A DNA stretch of 58,598 bases, taken from positions 1 to 58,598 of the forward strand of contig JAMCPD010000006.1 of NCBI GenBank assembly GCA_023379935.1, in the 5' to 3' direction. The position numbers and the translations under genes were made by a program. Position 1 is the stretch's first letter, and the number at the start of each line of letters is the position of its first letter. This DNA comes from Actinomycetota bacterium (lineage in GTDB: Bacteria; Actinomycetota; Acidimicrobiia; Acidimicrobiales; JAMCPD01). The notes beneath the pieces are model-generated. The model saw only the letters and a program-made list of their open reading frames with translations, was not told the origin of the DNA and ran no database searches. Of this stretch, positions 1 through 8,883 are shown piece after piece.

Positions 1-2782
1 ATACGGCGGTGCAAGAGGTGGTTGAAGAACAAGAAACAGATGTTGCTTGGTTTCCCGGTCCAAAGTCAACGGTTGTACCGCCTGAAGTTGTTACAAAGTT
101 GGTACCGGTTAGGGTTACCGTTGTACCACCTGCGGCAGGTCCTGAAGTCGGAGAGATGCTGGTTAGGGTCGGAGCGGGTATGTAGGTATAGCTTTGTCCG
201 CCCGAGGTTCCCCCACTCGTTGTAACCGTAACTGAAACCGTTCCGGTTCCAGAAGGTGATACGGCGCTACAAGAGGTCGTAGAAGAACAGGAGACAGATG
301 TTGCTGGAGTAGATCCAAAGTCAACGGTTGTACCGCCTGAGGCTGTGGAGAAGTTAGTACCTGTAATGGTAAACGATTGACCACCGGCTTGCGGTCCTGA
401 AGTCGGAGAAATTGAGGAAAGCGTTGGAGCGGGTATGTAGGTATAAGTAACCGCATTTGAGGTACCGCCACTGGTGGTTACTGTAACATTTACACTTCCG
501 CCACCCGATGGTCCGGCAGGTGTAGTTCCGCTACATGAGGTCGTAGAAGAACAGGAGACAGATGTTGCTGGAGTAGGTCCAAAGTCAACGGTTGTACCGC
601 CTGAGGCTGTGGAGAAGTTAGTACCTGTAATGGTAAACGATTGACCACCTGCTTCCGGTCCGGAAGTCGGTGAAATTGAGGAAAGCGTTGGAGCGGGTAT
701 GTAGGTATAGCTTTGTCCGGACGAGGTTCCACCTCCAGTTGTAACCGTAACTGAAACCGTTCCTGTTCCAGAAGGTGATACAGCGCTACAAGAGGTCGTA
801 GAAGAACAAGACACTGATGTTGCTTGGTTTCCCGGTCCAAAGTCAACGGTTGTACCGCCTGAAGTTGTTACAAAGTTGGTACCGGTTAGGGTTACCGATG
901 TTCCGCCAGCTGCAGGTCCTGAAGTCGGAGAGATGCTGGTTAGGGTCGGTGAAGTAGCTGTAGTATAGTCATAGTTTACAGTATTTGAAGTACCACCACT
1001 AGTGGTTGCTGTAACAGTTACATTTCCGCCACCCGATGGTCCGGCAGGTGTAGTTCCGCTACATGAGGTCGTAGAAGAACAGGAGACAGATGTTGCTGGA
1101 GTAGATCCAAAGGAAACGGTTGTTCCACCCGAGGCTGTGGAGAAGTTAGTACCTGCAATGGTAAACGATTGACCACCTGCTACTGGTCCTGAGGTCGGAG
1201 AGATAGAGGTTAGGGTCGGAGCGGGTATGTAGTAGTAATATCCCACTATATCAATGGTTATATTAACGCTACCAAAAGGATTGAATATAGATATCTCACC
1301 CGCATTGCTACCTGATGTAGGAAGTGAGACAGTTACAAAGTTGGGCAATGCACCACTGGACGGGGTGAAGTTCAGATTTGATGCAATTGGTTTGGCTACT
1401 CCGCTTGGGTAAATCGTCAGAAAGCCACCCTTGGTATTAGATGCCTCTGTTACATTTAGCACTACAGCGGTAGCACCACTTGGAACTACATCAGCTGCCC
1501 CGACATCTCCTGTGTAGCCTGCAACTTTGACGTTCAATGTACTACCGGCAGATAGAGTGTTTCCCACACATTGAGAATCCCAGGACGTGTTGTTTGGATA
1601 TGCTGTTTGAATAAACGAAGGTGACCTGGTATCACATATCCTGGTTGGACTGGGCAAACCGGTAAACAACATCCCACCGGATGATATAGTTCCCCTTCCA
1701 GATGATGTAAAATAACCCAAAACGTCAACTGCAACATTTGTATTGCCCGACTTGTTGTAGACCGATATGCTGCCCCCTGATGACAACCCAACTACAACGC
1801 CGTTGGGCAATGCACCACTGGACGGGGTGAAGTTCAGATTTGATGCAATTGGTTTGGCTACTCCGCTTGGGTAAATCGTCAGAAAGCCACCCTTGGTATT
1901 AGATGCCTCTGTTACATTTAGCACTACAGCGGTAGCACCACTTGGAACTACATCAGCTGCCCCGACATCTCCTGTGTAGCCTGCAACTTTGACGTTCAAT
2001 GTACTACCGGCAGATAGGGTGTTTCCCACACATTGAGAATCCCAGGATGTGTTGTTTGGATATGCTGTTTGAATAAACGAAGATGACCTGGTATCACATA
2101 TCCTGGTTGGACTGGGCAACGGTACAAAATTTCCTTCACTGGCTGATACTACGGGCACAAAATACCCCATTACATCTACCGTTATATCAACGAAGCCAGC
2201 ATAGTTGAATACATTTATAGCGCCGTCTACACCCAAAGATACCTGCACCAAGTTGGCAATCGGCCCTTGAGGCGGAGGTAAAAAGTTCAGATTTGATGCA
2301 ATTGGTTTGGCTACTCCGCTTGGGTAAATCGTCAGAAAGCCACCCTTGGTATTAGATGCCTCTGTTACATTTAGCACTACAGCGGTAGCACTACTTGGAA
2401 CTACATCAGCCGCCCCGACATCTCCTGTGTAGCCTGCAACTTTGACGTTCAATGTACTACCGGCAGATAGGGTGTTTCCCACACATTGAGAATCCCAGGA
2501 CGTGTTGTTTGGATATGCTGTTTGAATAAACGAAGGTGACCTGGTATCACATATCCTGGTTGGACTGGGCAACGGTACAAAACTACCTTGCTCAGCTACA
2601 GTTGAACTATTGGTTGTCGGAGAAACAGATACAGCAAAGTCACCAGTGTTCACAAAAGCAGACGGTCTAATCATATTTGGCAGCGGTACTACCAATAACC
2701 CGAAAACCATAATAAAAAAGACAGTTCTAATAGTTAAACAGCAAATGGCCTTCAACAATAAGTTTGCCTTATCCCTTTGCAT
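1..2782 (-). CDS. Large secreted IPT/TIG-repeat surface protein (C-terminus beyond the window)
   Basis: An open frame runs from ATG at 2782 to the left edge without a stop (about 927 codons visible). The N-terminus (MQRDKANLLLK followed by a hydrophobic stretch ending near residue 35) looks like a signal peptide. Three modules follow, each starting PSPTRICDTRS and containing AVVLNVTEAS, GGFLTIYPSG, a NLNF motif and a final VDVxGYF; this module type is common in actinobacterial exported proteins. From about 1230 down to 1 come at least five IPT/TIG-like Ig-fold domains, each with the signature LTSISPTSGPxAGG and a conserved VSCSSTTSCS Cys pair. AAGG lies about 9 nt before the ATG and supports this start. 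The CDTR and TIG modules are also present, in reverse order, in the proteins at 17394 and 21175. Role inferred: exported adhesin or cell-surface structure; ligand unknown. Confidence 0.85.
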   Translation of the reverse strand, partial: MQRDKANLLLKAICCLTIRTVFFIMVFGLLVVPLPNMIRPSAFVNTGDFAVSVSPTTNSSTVAEQGSFVPLPSPTRICDTRSPSFIQTAYPNNTSWDSQCVGNTLSAGSTLNVKVAGYTGDVGAADVVPSSATAVVLNVTEASNTKGGFLTIYPSGVAKPIASNLNFLPPPQGPIANLVQVSLGVDGAINVFNYAGFVDITVDVMGYFVPVVSASEGNFVPLPSPTRICDTRSSSFIQTAYPNNTSWDSQCVGNTLSAGSTLNVKVAGYTGDVGAADVVPSGATAVVLNVTEASNTKGGFLTIYPSGVAKPIASNLNFTPSSGALPNGVVVGLSSGGSISVYNKSGNTNVAVDVLGYFTSSGRGTISSGGMLFTGLPSPTRICDTRSPSFIQTAYPNNTSWDSQCVGNTLSAGSTLNVKVAGYTGDVGAADVVPSGATAVVLNVTEASNTKGGFLTIYPSGVAKPIASNLNFTPSSGALPNFVTVSLPTSGSNAGEISIFNPFGSVNITIDIVGYYYYIPAPTLTSISPTSGPVAGGQSFTIAGTNFSTASGGTTVSFGSTPATSVSCSSTTSCSGTTPAGPSGGGNVTVTATTSGGTSNTVNYDYTTATSPTLTSISPTSGPAAGGTSVTLTGTNFVTTSGGTTVDFGPGNQATSVSCSSTTSCSAVSPSGTGTVSVTVTTGGGTSSGQSYTYIPAPTLSSISPTSGPEAGGQSFTITGTNFSTASGGTTVDFGPTPATSVSCSSTTSCSGTTPAGPSGGGSVNVTVTTSGGTSNAVTYTYIPAPTLSSISPTSGPQAGGQSFTITGTNFSTASGGTTVDFGSTPATSVSCSSTTSCSAVSPSGTGTVSVTVTTSGGTSGGQSYTYIPAPTLTSISPTSGPAAGGTTVTLTGTNFVTTSGGTTVDFGPGNQATSVSCSSTTSCTAV
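1341..2572 (-). repeat. Three near-identical ~300-bp coding repeats (CDTR modules)
   Basis: Copies at 1341-1657, 1803-2119 and 2284-2572 differ by only a few bases and encode the same module core (CDTRS ... GYTGDVGAADVVPS ... KPIASNLNF). Such DNA-level identity inside one gene indicates recent duplication or ongoing homogenisation, and makes unit number prone to change by recombination. The sequences between copies are clearly different. Confidence 0.85.
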
Positions 2783-2817
2783 GGATTTACACCTTCTTTT
2801 TTTATTTTACGCTAAAA

Positions 2818-2845
2818 ACTATAATCATGTATTGTGACATGTAAA
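2818..2845 (-). promoter_or_regulatory. Candidate sigma-70-type promoter of the TIG-repeat gene
   Basis: Read on the minus strand: TTTACA, 16 nt, TATAGT, lying about 35 nt upstream of the ATG at 2782. Element match and spacing are reasonable; there is no experimental support. Confidence 0.4.
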
Positions 2846-3051
2846 TTGTTAATCTGCATGTCATAGTACTACATGTTAAAAAATAATACAAAAAAATATT
2901 AAAAATTTACAATAATCCAGTTCAAGGTAGATATATATACGTATACATGTCCCGCCATCCCCTCGAATTTAGCCATCACTCTTCACTAAATTGACTTATT
3001 CTTACTTAGATTAAGAAACATTATCCACGACATCAAGTCTCATTAAACTTA

Positions 3052-3096
3052 AACTTTATTAACTGAAACTTTATTAACTGAAACTTTAGTAACTGG
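3052..3096. repeat. Three 15-bp tandem units in intergenic DNA
   Basis: The unit AACTTTATTAACTGA occurs three times in a row with single-base changes in the last copy. It lies 24 bp beyond the stop codon of the lipoprotein gene. Function unknown. Confidence 0.7.
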
Positions 3097-3119
3097 CGAA
3101 AACATATCCTTACACCTTA

Positions 3120-4388
3120 TTACTTGGTGACGGATTGGCAACCGTTGGCTATTATCTTACTATAGAGCATAAACGCTGGTTTAGGAGTAAGATTATAGCG
3201 CAAAAGTCCAAATCGCCAAGGTAGGTGCAGGCTGGGATTGTTAAGATAGGCGGTTGGTTTGCTGGCATCTGTCAGATCAAACCATTCAAAAGCGCTGACA
3301 TTGTCTGCCTGAGCACTCTTACATGCTCCCTGCACAAAAGCTTTCAGCAAAATAGCTTGTTCTGCATCGGTATGATTTAGGTGAGTGCTTGTAGCAAATC
3401 CAATTTCACTTATCTGCAGCTGCACCGTTGGAGCAATATCTGCAATAGGAAACACTCGGAGGCGCATTGAATTGAGCGCATATTCAACTGTTTGACTGGC
3501 AACAGCTGGCAACTGTGACGAAGAGGCCGAGGGGAGACTCGGGTAATATGTTCCGGGATATATATCAACTCCAACCCATGAAAGATCACGAGCAAAACGA
3601 GTGCCACCTATGGAATCTAGGTGGGTAAACCAGGTTTCGTTGATCTGCGGCAACATGTAACTGATATTAAAACCCAATTTGACTTTGGATTTAACAGATT
3701 TAGCAGCCAAAGCACCGGCTTCAACTCCATCCACAACTGCATTCAAAACGTTTGGATAGGCACCGTCAGAGGTTGCTGGTGCTAAGGGAACATTAGGTTC
3801 ATTGGTAACTTGTATGAATGACAACGCCGGTTGCTGAGCAAAATAGCGCACTACCGCCGCTACAAAAGCGGCATATCCGGTTGCATCCCCGCTGTATGAG
3901 TTATAACGTAAAACCAGTTCAACTTGGAAGCCCGCTTTGGCATAGGCGACAATTTCATTGGCAATTTCCTTGAGCCACGGCGGATTCGTTCCGTATGCCT
4001 TATGCCAGGATGTATAGATATGAAGAAGAAACGGATGTCCATTGGCAAGTAGGTGCAGCTCATTCATGACCGAAGATTGAGGTTGCCCGGTCGGAGCAAT
4101 TCCAAACAGCAGGTTTTGAGTAAAACGGCCCGATTGGGGTGGCTTTAAAGATTTTTGAAGTCCTCGCGGCGTACTTTTAGATATGCCGTTTGAGCTTTGT
4201 GAAACACAACCCCCAAGTAGAAACCCCCCAAGTAGGATAACTGTAGACAGTGCGATAATACTTATTATGCTCCCGCGGTGCTTATACCGTCCGGTATCGT
4301 CCATATTACACATAGCTTTTTTTGCATCACTGCGACTCATTTTCGTTCGCACTAAATTCTGTAAATCAAACATAACTGGTATTGCCAT
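3120..4388 (-). CDS. Putative secreted lipoprotein glycosidase (GH-A clan-like)
   Basis: The 422-residue frame has a cytoplasmic stretch of about 40 residues, a hydrophobic segment (about 41-60) and a lipobox LLGGC at Cys61. The C-terminal 300 residues look like a TIM-barrel glycosidase: strand-end motif VTNEPNV (N196-E197, expected acid/base pair) and ISEIG (E328, expected nucleophile), the arrangement of clan GH-A families such as GH5 and GH39. The exact family and substrate are not assignable by eye. The ATG at 4388 lies only 2 nt after a TATACT hexamer, so translation may really begin at a later Met (residues 6, 17 or 26); a start at Met17 would give a more normal lipoprotein signal. It diverges from the coiled-coil gene at 4407. 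Confidence 0.7.
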   Translation of the reverse strand: MAIPVMFDLQNLVRTKMSRSDAKKAMCNMDDTGRYKHRGSIISIIALSTVILLGGFLLGGCVSQSSNGISKSTPRGLQKSLKPPQSGRFTQNLLFGIAPTGQPQSSVMNELHLLANGHPFLLHIYTSWHKAYGTNPPWLKEIANEIVAYAKAGFQVELVLRYNSYSGDATGYAAFVAAVVRYFAQQPALSFIQVTNEPNVPLAPATSDGAYPNVLNAVVDGVEAGALAAKSVKSKVKLGFNISYMLPQINETWFTHLDSIGGTRFARDLSWVGVDIYPGTYYPSLPSASSSQLPAVASQTVEYALNSMRLRVFPIADIAPTVQLQISEIGFATSTHLNHTDAEQAILLKAFVQGACKSAQADNVSAFEWFDLTDASKPTAYLNNPSLHLPWRFGLLRYNLTPKPAFMLYSKIIANGCQSVTK

Positions 4389-4390
4389 GT

Positions 4391-4398
4391 AGTATACT
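4391..4398. promoter_or_regulatory. Palindromic AGTATACT: candidate shared -10 for divergent genes
   Basis: Only 18 bp separate the two divergent ATGs (4388 minus, 4407 plus). In the middle is the palindrome AGTATACT, giving TATACT on both strands: 8 nt before the plus ATG and 2 nt before the minus ATG. The spacing suggests one bidirectional, probably leaderless, promoter. The same TATACT hexamer precedes mihF and the two giant genes. Confidence 0.45.
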
Positions 4399-4406
4399 AA
4401 AGCTAT

Positions 4407-5240
4407 ATGGATACTTTAGAAATTATTCGGCAAATTGAAGCTGATCCCGCCTTGCGCGCTCAACTACGCGCGGTCCTACTTGGAGATGATCTTATTAATT
4501 TACCTGGATTGGTCGCAGAAAACTCACGTCTCATTAAAGAACTGATAGCATCGCAACATGTAATAGTAGATCGACTGGATCATACAGAAAAAGGTGTAGG
4601 AATACTGAAAGAAGACGTAACTGTAATCAAGGAAGACGTAACTGTAATCAAGGAAGACGTAACTGTAATCAAGGAAGACGTAACTGTACTGAAAGAAGAC
4701 GTAACTGTACTGAAAGAAGACGTAACTGTACTGAAAGAAGACGTAACTGTACTGAAAGAAGACGTAACTGTACTGAAAGAAGACGTAACTGTAATCAAGG
4801 AAGACATCAAGGTAATGAAGAACGATATAGGTGATCTAAAGGGCAACCAAATGGAAACTCGCTGGAGAGGTTGGAAAGGTCGATTTAGAAGGATAGATAT
4901 CGTCCAATCGATATTTGCACCTATCAGTAACGATGATATGGATGATCTTATTGTCAAAGCAGAAGACTCCGGACTTATTACAAAAAAGGAAGGTGAATAT
5001 ATTGAAATGGTTGATATTGTTTTCCCCGTAATATTTAAAGATAAATCAGAAGGTTATTTAGCTGTTGAAGTATCGGTGAATATAGAGAAAAATGACTTTA
5101 CTCGTGCTATCAAACGTGCCAAGATTCTTTCAAAAATGACTCAAAAAAAATGTATACCCGTAGCGGTTGGTACTAACATAATGTCTCCACCGCCGGAAGA
5201 ATTATATGTACTCACTGATCAAAAAATAGTCAACAATTAA
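4407..5240 (+). CDS. Coiled-coil heptad-repeat protein with C-terminal nuclease-like domain
   Basis: A 277-residue protein. Residues 1-66 are helical and contain a second coiled-coil seed. Residues 67-136 are ten consecutive heptads (LKEDVTV or IKEDVTV), an unusually pure coiled coil. The C-terminal 130 residues include GYLAVEVSVNIEKND followed by a helix with RAIKRAKILSK, resembling the PD-(D/E)xK-like fold seen behind coiled coils in DUF3782-type proteins; the usual E-x-K is E-x-S here, so activity is doubtful. No signal peptide, so probably cytoplasmic. It converges on fmt with 3 bp between stops. Function unknown; an oligomeric DNA-associated or toxin-like protein is possible, but the sequence does not decide. 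Confidence 0.7.
   Translation: MDTLEIIRQIEADPALRAQLRAVLLGDDLINLPGLVAENSRLIKELIASQHVIVDRLDHTEKGVGILKEDVTVIKEDVTVIKEDVTVIKEDVTVLKEDVTVLKEDVTVLKEDVTVLKEDVTVLKEDVTVIKEDIKVMKNDIGDLKGNQMETRWRGWKGRFRRIDIVQSIFAPISNDDMDDLIVKAEDSGLITKKEGEYIEMVDIVFPVIFKDKSEGYLAVEVSVNIEKNDFTRAIKRAKILSKMTQKKCIPVAVGTNIMSPPPEELYVLTDQKIVNN
4605..4814 (+). repeat. Ten tandem 21-bp units encoding coiled-coil heptads
   Basis: Ten in-frame 21-bp units encode LKEDVTV (1), IKEDVTV (3), LKEDVTV (5) and a diverged IKEDIKV. Units of each subtype are identical or nearly so at DNA level. Because each unit is exactly seven codons, slippage or unequal crossing-over would lengthen or shorten the coiled coil without breaking the frame or the heptad register. 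Confidence 0.95.
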
Positions 5241-5243
5241 AAA

Positions 5244-6161
5244 TTACGTAAGTCTTGCTCCTTGTGCCCAGACGCTTGCGGGCATTCGTCTTCCCCCTTC
5301 CATCTGTACTTCAAGCAATTCGAGCCAACCTTCTCCTGTGTATGTGAAAACTCTCTTTGAACTGTAAACCATTGCACCGGCTTCCCGCTCACTCCACGAA
5401 ACCTCTTCACCGGCTATACTTATGGCGGTTGTACCCATGTTATTTGACACATCAACTTTTCTTACTTTATGTATCTTTAATCGTTTCTGTCCAAAAGGTG
5501 TCCACGCATTGCCTATCCTGACAAGTCGCTGTATTTGGCAAGCGGATTGATTCCAGTCGATCTTAAGTTCGCTGGTTTGGATGGGAGCCGCATAGGTAAA
5601 ATCACCAATCTGTGGAACCGGCTCCCCCAGCGATACTACACCATCTTTAAGCTTCTCGACCAGTAACTTACACCCCAACTGTACCAACCTTTCTTTTAAC
5701 TCAGCAGCTGTTTCATCCTCTTTTATTTTAACAGTCTCTACCCCATAAACAGGACCCGTATCAAGTGATTCTTCAAGCAGCATCAAACTTACTCCGGTTA
5801 TAGTATCACCCGCCAGTATGGCTCTTTCAACAGGTGCAGCACCCCGCCACCGTGGCAAAATTGAAAAGTGAAGGTTCACTATCACAAACTTCTCCAGCAA
5901 CCATTTTGGCATCAACTTCCCATATGCGACTACTACACCAAGATCAGCATTCGCTTCCCTTATATCATCCAAGCTATGCGTAACGACAATACCCAAATCA
6001 AGTGCGGCCTGTTTTACATCTGACGCACTGGTTGTATTTGACCTTCCCCTCTTCTTATCCGACTTGGTAACAACTATCACCACCTGATGTCCGGCCTCAA
6101 CCAAAGCACGAAGTGGCGCTACGGCAACCCACGGAGTTCCAAAATAGACGATACGGGACAA
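5244..6161 (-). CDS. fmt: Methionyl-tRNA formyltransferase
   Basis: Formylates the methionine of initiator tRNA using 10-formyl-tetrahydrofolate. The 305-residue product has the N-terminal hydrolase fold with the family signature NLHFSILPRWRGAAPVERA; catalytic residues correspond to N96, H98 and D134 (in ESLDTG). The C-terminal 100 residues form the expected smaller OB-like domain. Start is TTG at 6161, 6 nt after the def stop, matching the usual N-terminus (MSRIVYFGTP). It is last in the metK-priA-def-fmt run, and def-fmt pairing is typical because the deformylase removes the formyl group added here. Confidence 0.95.
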   Translation of the reverse strand: MSRIVYFGTPWVAVAPLRALVEAGHQVVIVVTKSDKKRGRSNTTSASDVKQAALDLGIVVTHSLDDIREANADLGVVVAYGKLMPKWLLEKFVIVNLHFSILPRWRGAAPVERAILAGDTITGVSLMLLEESLDTGPVYGVETVKIKEDETAAELKERLVQLGCKLLVEKLKDGVVSLGEPVPQIGDFTYAAPIQTSELKIDWNQSACQIQRLVRIGNAWTPFGQKRLKIHKVRKVDVSNNMGTTAISIAGEEVSWSEREAGAMVYSSKRVFTYTGEGWLELLEVQMEGGRRMPASVWAQGARLT

Positions 6162-6167
6162 TCTTAT

Positions 6168-6719
6168 TTATCTTGGCTGGTTGACACTGGTGATCATATT
6201 TTGCTCCTCTATTTGTGTATCAAGGTCATGCATGGCAAAAAACGTCTTGCGTATCTCACTCATGGCTTCTTTGCGTAAATCTGGATCTAAGCGCTTAATC
6301 AAAAGTATGCCGTTCAGATGATCCAACTCATGTTGAAATACCCGCCCAAGTAGTTCATCGGCCTCAATAGAGATTTCATTACCGTCTATGTCAAGTCCTT
6401 TCAAAAAAACTTTCTTTGGTCTTGCTATGGGCCAGGTCCAACCTGGAACAGACAAGCAACCCTCTTCATATGTCCATGTACCATCCGACTCTATAATCGT
6501 GGGATTAATAATTTGTTGCGGTCCTCCCCCTATGTCATATACAAACATTCTCTTTTTAACGCCTATTTGAGATGCAGCCAACCCGACTCCTGACGCCTCT
6601 TGCATAATACTAATCATGTCCTTTGCCAGAAGAACCAGACTATCATCAATAGATTCCACCTCAGGGATGCTTTCATTCAGTATGGGGTCGCCAAAAATAC
6701 GAATTTCATACTTAGCCAC
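6168..6719 (-). CDS. def: Peptide deformylase
   Basis: Removes the N-formyl group from nascent proteins; a metal-dependent cytoplasmic enzyme. All three family motifs are present: GVGLAASQIG, EGCLSVPG (metal-ligand Cys) and QHELDHLNG (two His ligands and the catalytic Glu). I choose GTG at 6719 because it gives the normal N-terminus (MAKYEIRIFGDP, 183 residues); the frame extends upstream to a TTG at 6755 that would add 12 unusual residues. The gene lies between priA and fmt on the same strand. Confidence 0.95.
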   Translation of the reverse strand: MAKYEIRIFGDPILNESIPEVESIDDSLVLLAKDMISIMQEASGVGLAASQIGVKKRMFVYDIGGGPQQIINPTIIESDGTWTYEEGCLSVPGWTWPIARPKKVFLKGLDIDGNEISIEADELLGRVFQHELDHLNGILLIKRLDPDLRKEAMSEIRKTFFAMHDLDTQIEEQNMITSVNQPR

Positions 6720-6775
6720 AACTACCAGTTTAGTTTTACAGACAACATTACACAAGCAGCTAACGGTTTTTCTTG

Positions 6776-8881
6776 CTACTTTATCTCTATCCTTATTTTC
6801 TTGGCAGTTCGGACAACACCAGCCAGCAGATTACACAGTATTTCATAGTTATCGGCTTTTACCGACCATTGTCCCTTCCCATTGTCGACAATCTGCACAC
6901 TTCCTGTATCACCAATCACACTTGCTATATGAAGTCCAGCTTGGTTTTTATACTCTTCTAATGCCAGTGCATACTCTTTGGCATCTTCCCCACTCAAAAT
7001 GGCAACCGCTTTAAATGGCGGGAGTCCCAACCTTTGACGTCGCCGGGCTTCCATGTTTGTGAACAAGGTAAAATCTGCTTGGCTGGCGGCTTGAACTACC
7101 TCATGTTCAGGCAACCTTGTCTGGACTATAACCCTGCCGCCAACCACACCGCCAACATAGCCTACCAAGCGGGTAGCCTTTACTAACATCTCCAGCGCCA
7201 TTTGTCTCCCCGAGTAACTGCCGATACACGTTTCCCCCGCTCCGCTCATTAAATCACGATCAAAATCAACAAATACAACATAGGCGGCTTGGTGGATTTG
7301 ATGCAAAACTGTTTCAGTGCCAAAGATAATCGGTGCTTGTAAGAGATCGCTTTTGAGTAAATCAGCTCTGCTTTTCGAACCACTTATTACGCTTAGAGGT
7401 TTACGGGTCAAAAGACTGAGTTCCTTCGCCGCACGGTTCGCACCCAGTTTAAGTATTCGTACGCGTTGTGAGCCACAGTTTCCACACACTAACGGCTGGA
7501 GTGTACTGCAACGTTTGCATACCAACATGCTAGGTCGTAGCAGAGCACCATTTGCGCCCCCACTGGCTACCGCATTGGCATCCACTGCATCTTCTTTTTC
7601 CACCTTGCTCGTTGTCTTAGGTGCCTCGGCGCTAACAGGTGCCTCCTGGAGTGGATAGTTGCAGTCCTCGCAACGCATCAGTGTATTACATTTCGCACAA
7701 GCCATCAAGATCGCTCCGCCGATACGGTTTAGTATACACACGACTTGTTTACCCGGCTCTGACAAAGCACTATTAAAAATATCAACTATTAAATCGGGGA
7801 AAATACCTTGATAAGGATCTTGGTCTTTTAGATCAACAACGCGTATTTTCGGCCAGAAACGTCGCTCTGTACTCTTAGGTAATCTCACCGCCTCGTTTGG
7901 GAGTGCCCATGCAAGAAGTTCAACCGTTGGGCAAGGCGATACGCATATACACGGTACGCCATCTTGGTCTGCTCTCTTTCCCACCGTCTCCCATGCATTC
8001 CAAGTGGGTATATGTTGCTCAATATAAGAACTGTCGTGTGCATCCAAGACTATCCCAACACTTAGATCAGCAATCGGTGCCCAAGCTGCAGACCTTGTTC
8101 CAACAACCACACAACCGCCGGCATATGCTTTGTCATAGTCTTGAGGCATAACTGCAACCGGCCATCCATGCGAGCGAAGATGTTGAACAAGTTGATCAAG
8201 CATATACTTAGTCGGACAAAGTACCAAAGGAGTTGCAGACGTTACCATCTGTACTGTACTCAGTATGGATTCAACAAAAGCGAACTGATTGTAAAGCGGA
8301 GGCAGTACTACAACAGTTTTTTTCATGCCGAGTGCCTTCTTTGATACTTCGACAAGCTCGTTATCGACCGCTGCTAACGCCTTTAAAGCATCCCTCATCA
8401 CAAACTCTCTTCCAACAGGTGCCAGCTTATACATCTTAGGTGGTGAAGCAAGGTTTAAAAATGGAACTACACCCCCGACTCGAAAACTTCCTCCCCAACG
8501 CCAACCAGCCCATCTGGCCAGTTCAACTACCTTTGAGGGAGGGCCAATACTGAGTATTTTTTCAACCGGTTTTATTTCAACCGGTTTTAGCTGATCGTTG
8601 GTATCGGCTGTAACGTTGAGTGCCGTTATCCATCCTTTTGTAAATCTTAGGCCTCGTTTGTTGGTGCCTCTTCCAAAAGGTACCCTTACTACAGTTCCCA
8701 CCTGCGGTATAACAGGCACGGAGGTTACAGCTTTAGATGAAGGAAGCTCTGGCTCAAAATGTTGTTTGGTCTTTGGATAAGCCGGTGCAAAAGCAGATAC
8801 TGTTAATGAATAGTCAAACTCTTTGTCAACCCCCTTGATATCAACTGTTACACGAACAATTCCAGAAACAACTTGAGGCAC
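6776..8881 (-). CDS. priA: PriA-type primosomal protein lacking the ATPase motifs
   Basis: PriA normally restarts stalled replication forks as a 3'-5' helicase. This 701-residue protein has the N-terminal DNA-binding region, helicase-like lobes and the paired zinc-binding cysteines (CAKC at 395-398, CEDC at 404-407, CKRC at 455-458, CGNC at 466-469). Where Walker A should be it reads VVLPPLYNQF (about 191-200), and the DEEH box is replaced by LDAHDSSY (279-286), so ATP hydrolysis is very unlikely. Loss of these motifs is known for actinobacterial PriA. A 40-residue Ala/Lys-rich insert separates the two zinc-ligand groups. Start is GTG at 8881, 2 nt after the metK stop. Confidence 0.9.
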   Translation of the reverse strand: MPQVVSGIVRVTVDIKGVDKEFDYSLTVSAFAPAYPKTKQHFEPELPSSKAVTSVPVIPQVGTVVRVPFGRGTNKRGLRFTKGWITALNVTADTNDQLKPVEIKPVEKILSIGPPSKVVELARWAGWRWGGSFRVGGVVPFLNLASPPKMYKLAPVGREFVMRDALKALAAVDNELVEVSKKALGMKKTVVVLPPLYNQFAFVESILSTVQMVTSATPLVLCPTKYMLDQLVQHLRSHGWPVAVMPQDYDKAYAGGCVVVGTRSAAWAPIADLSVGIVLDAHDSSYIEQHIPTWNAWETVGKRADQDGVPCICVSPCPTVELLAWALPNEAVRLPKSTERRFWPKIRVVDLKDQDPYQGIFPDLIVDIFNSALSEPGKQVVCILNRIGGAILMACAKCNTLMRCEDCNYPLQEAPVSAEAPKTTSKVEKEDAVDANAVASGGANGALLRPSMLVCKRCSTLQPLVCGNCGSQRVRILKLGANRAAKELSLLTRKPLSVISGSKSRADLLKSDLLQAPIIFGTETVLHQIHQAAYVVFVDFDRDLMSGAGETCIGSYSGRQMALEMLVKATRLVGYVGGVVGGRVIVQTRLPEHEVVQAASQADFTLFTNMEARRRQRLGLPPFKAVAILSGEDAKEYALALEEYKNQAGLHIASVIGDTGSVQIVDNGKGQWSVKADNYEILCNLLAGVVRTAKKIRIEIK

Positions 8882-8883
8882 AT

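Larger units (their letters stand above)
2783..3119. other. AT-rich intergenic region between two minus-strand genes
   Basis: A 337-bp gap with no convincing coding sequence. It holds the likely promoter of the TIG-repeat gene (2818-2845) and a short tandem repeat (3052-3096) just beyond the stop of the lipoprotein gene. No terminator with a clear T-tract or structured RNA was recognised. Confidence 0.6.

Noticed and set aside
163-846. Two minus-strand frames of about 100-118 codons
   Set aside because: Shadows of the TIG repeats; the frame continuous with the signal peptide is the real one.
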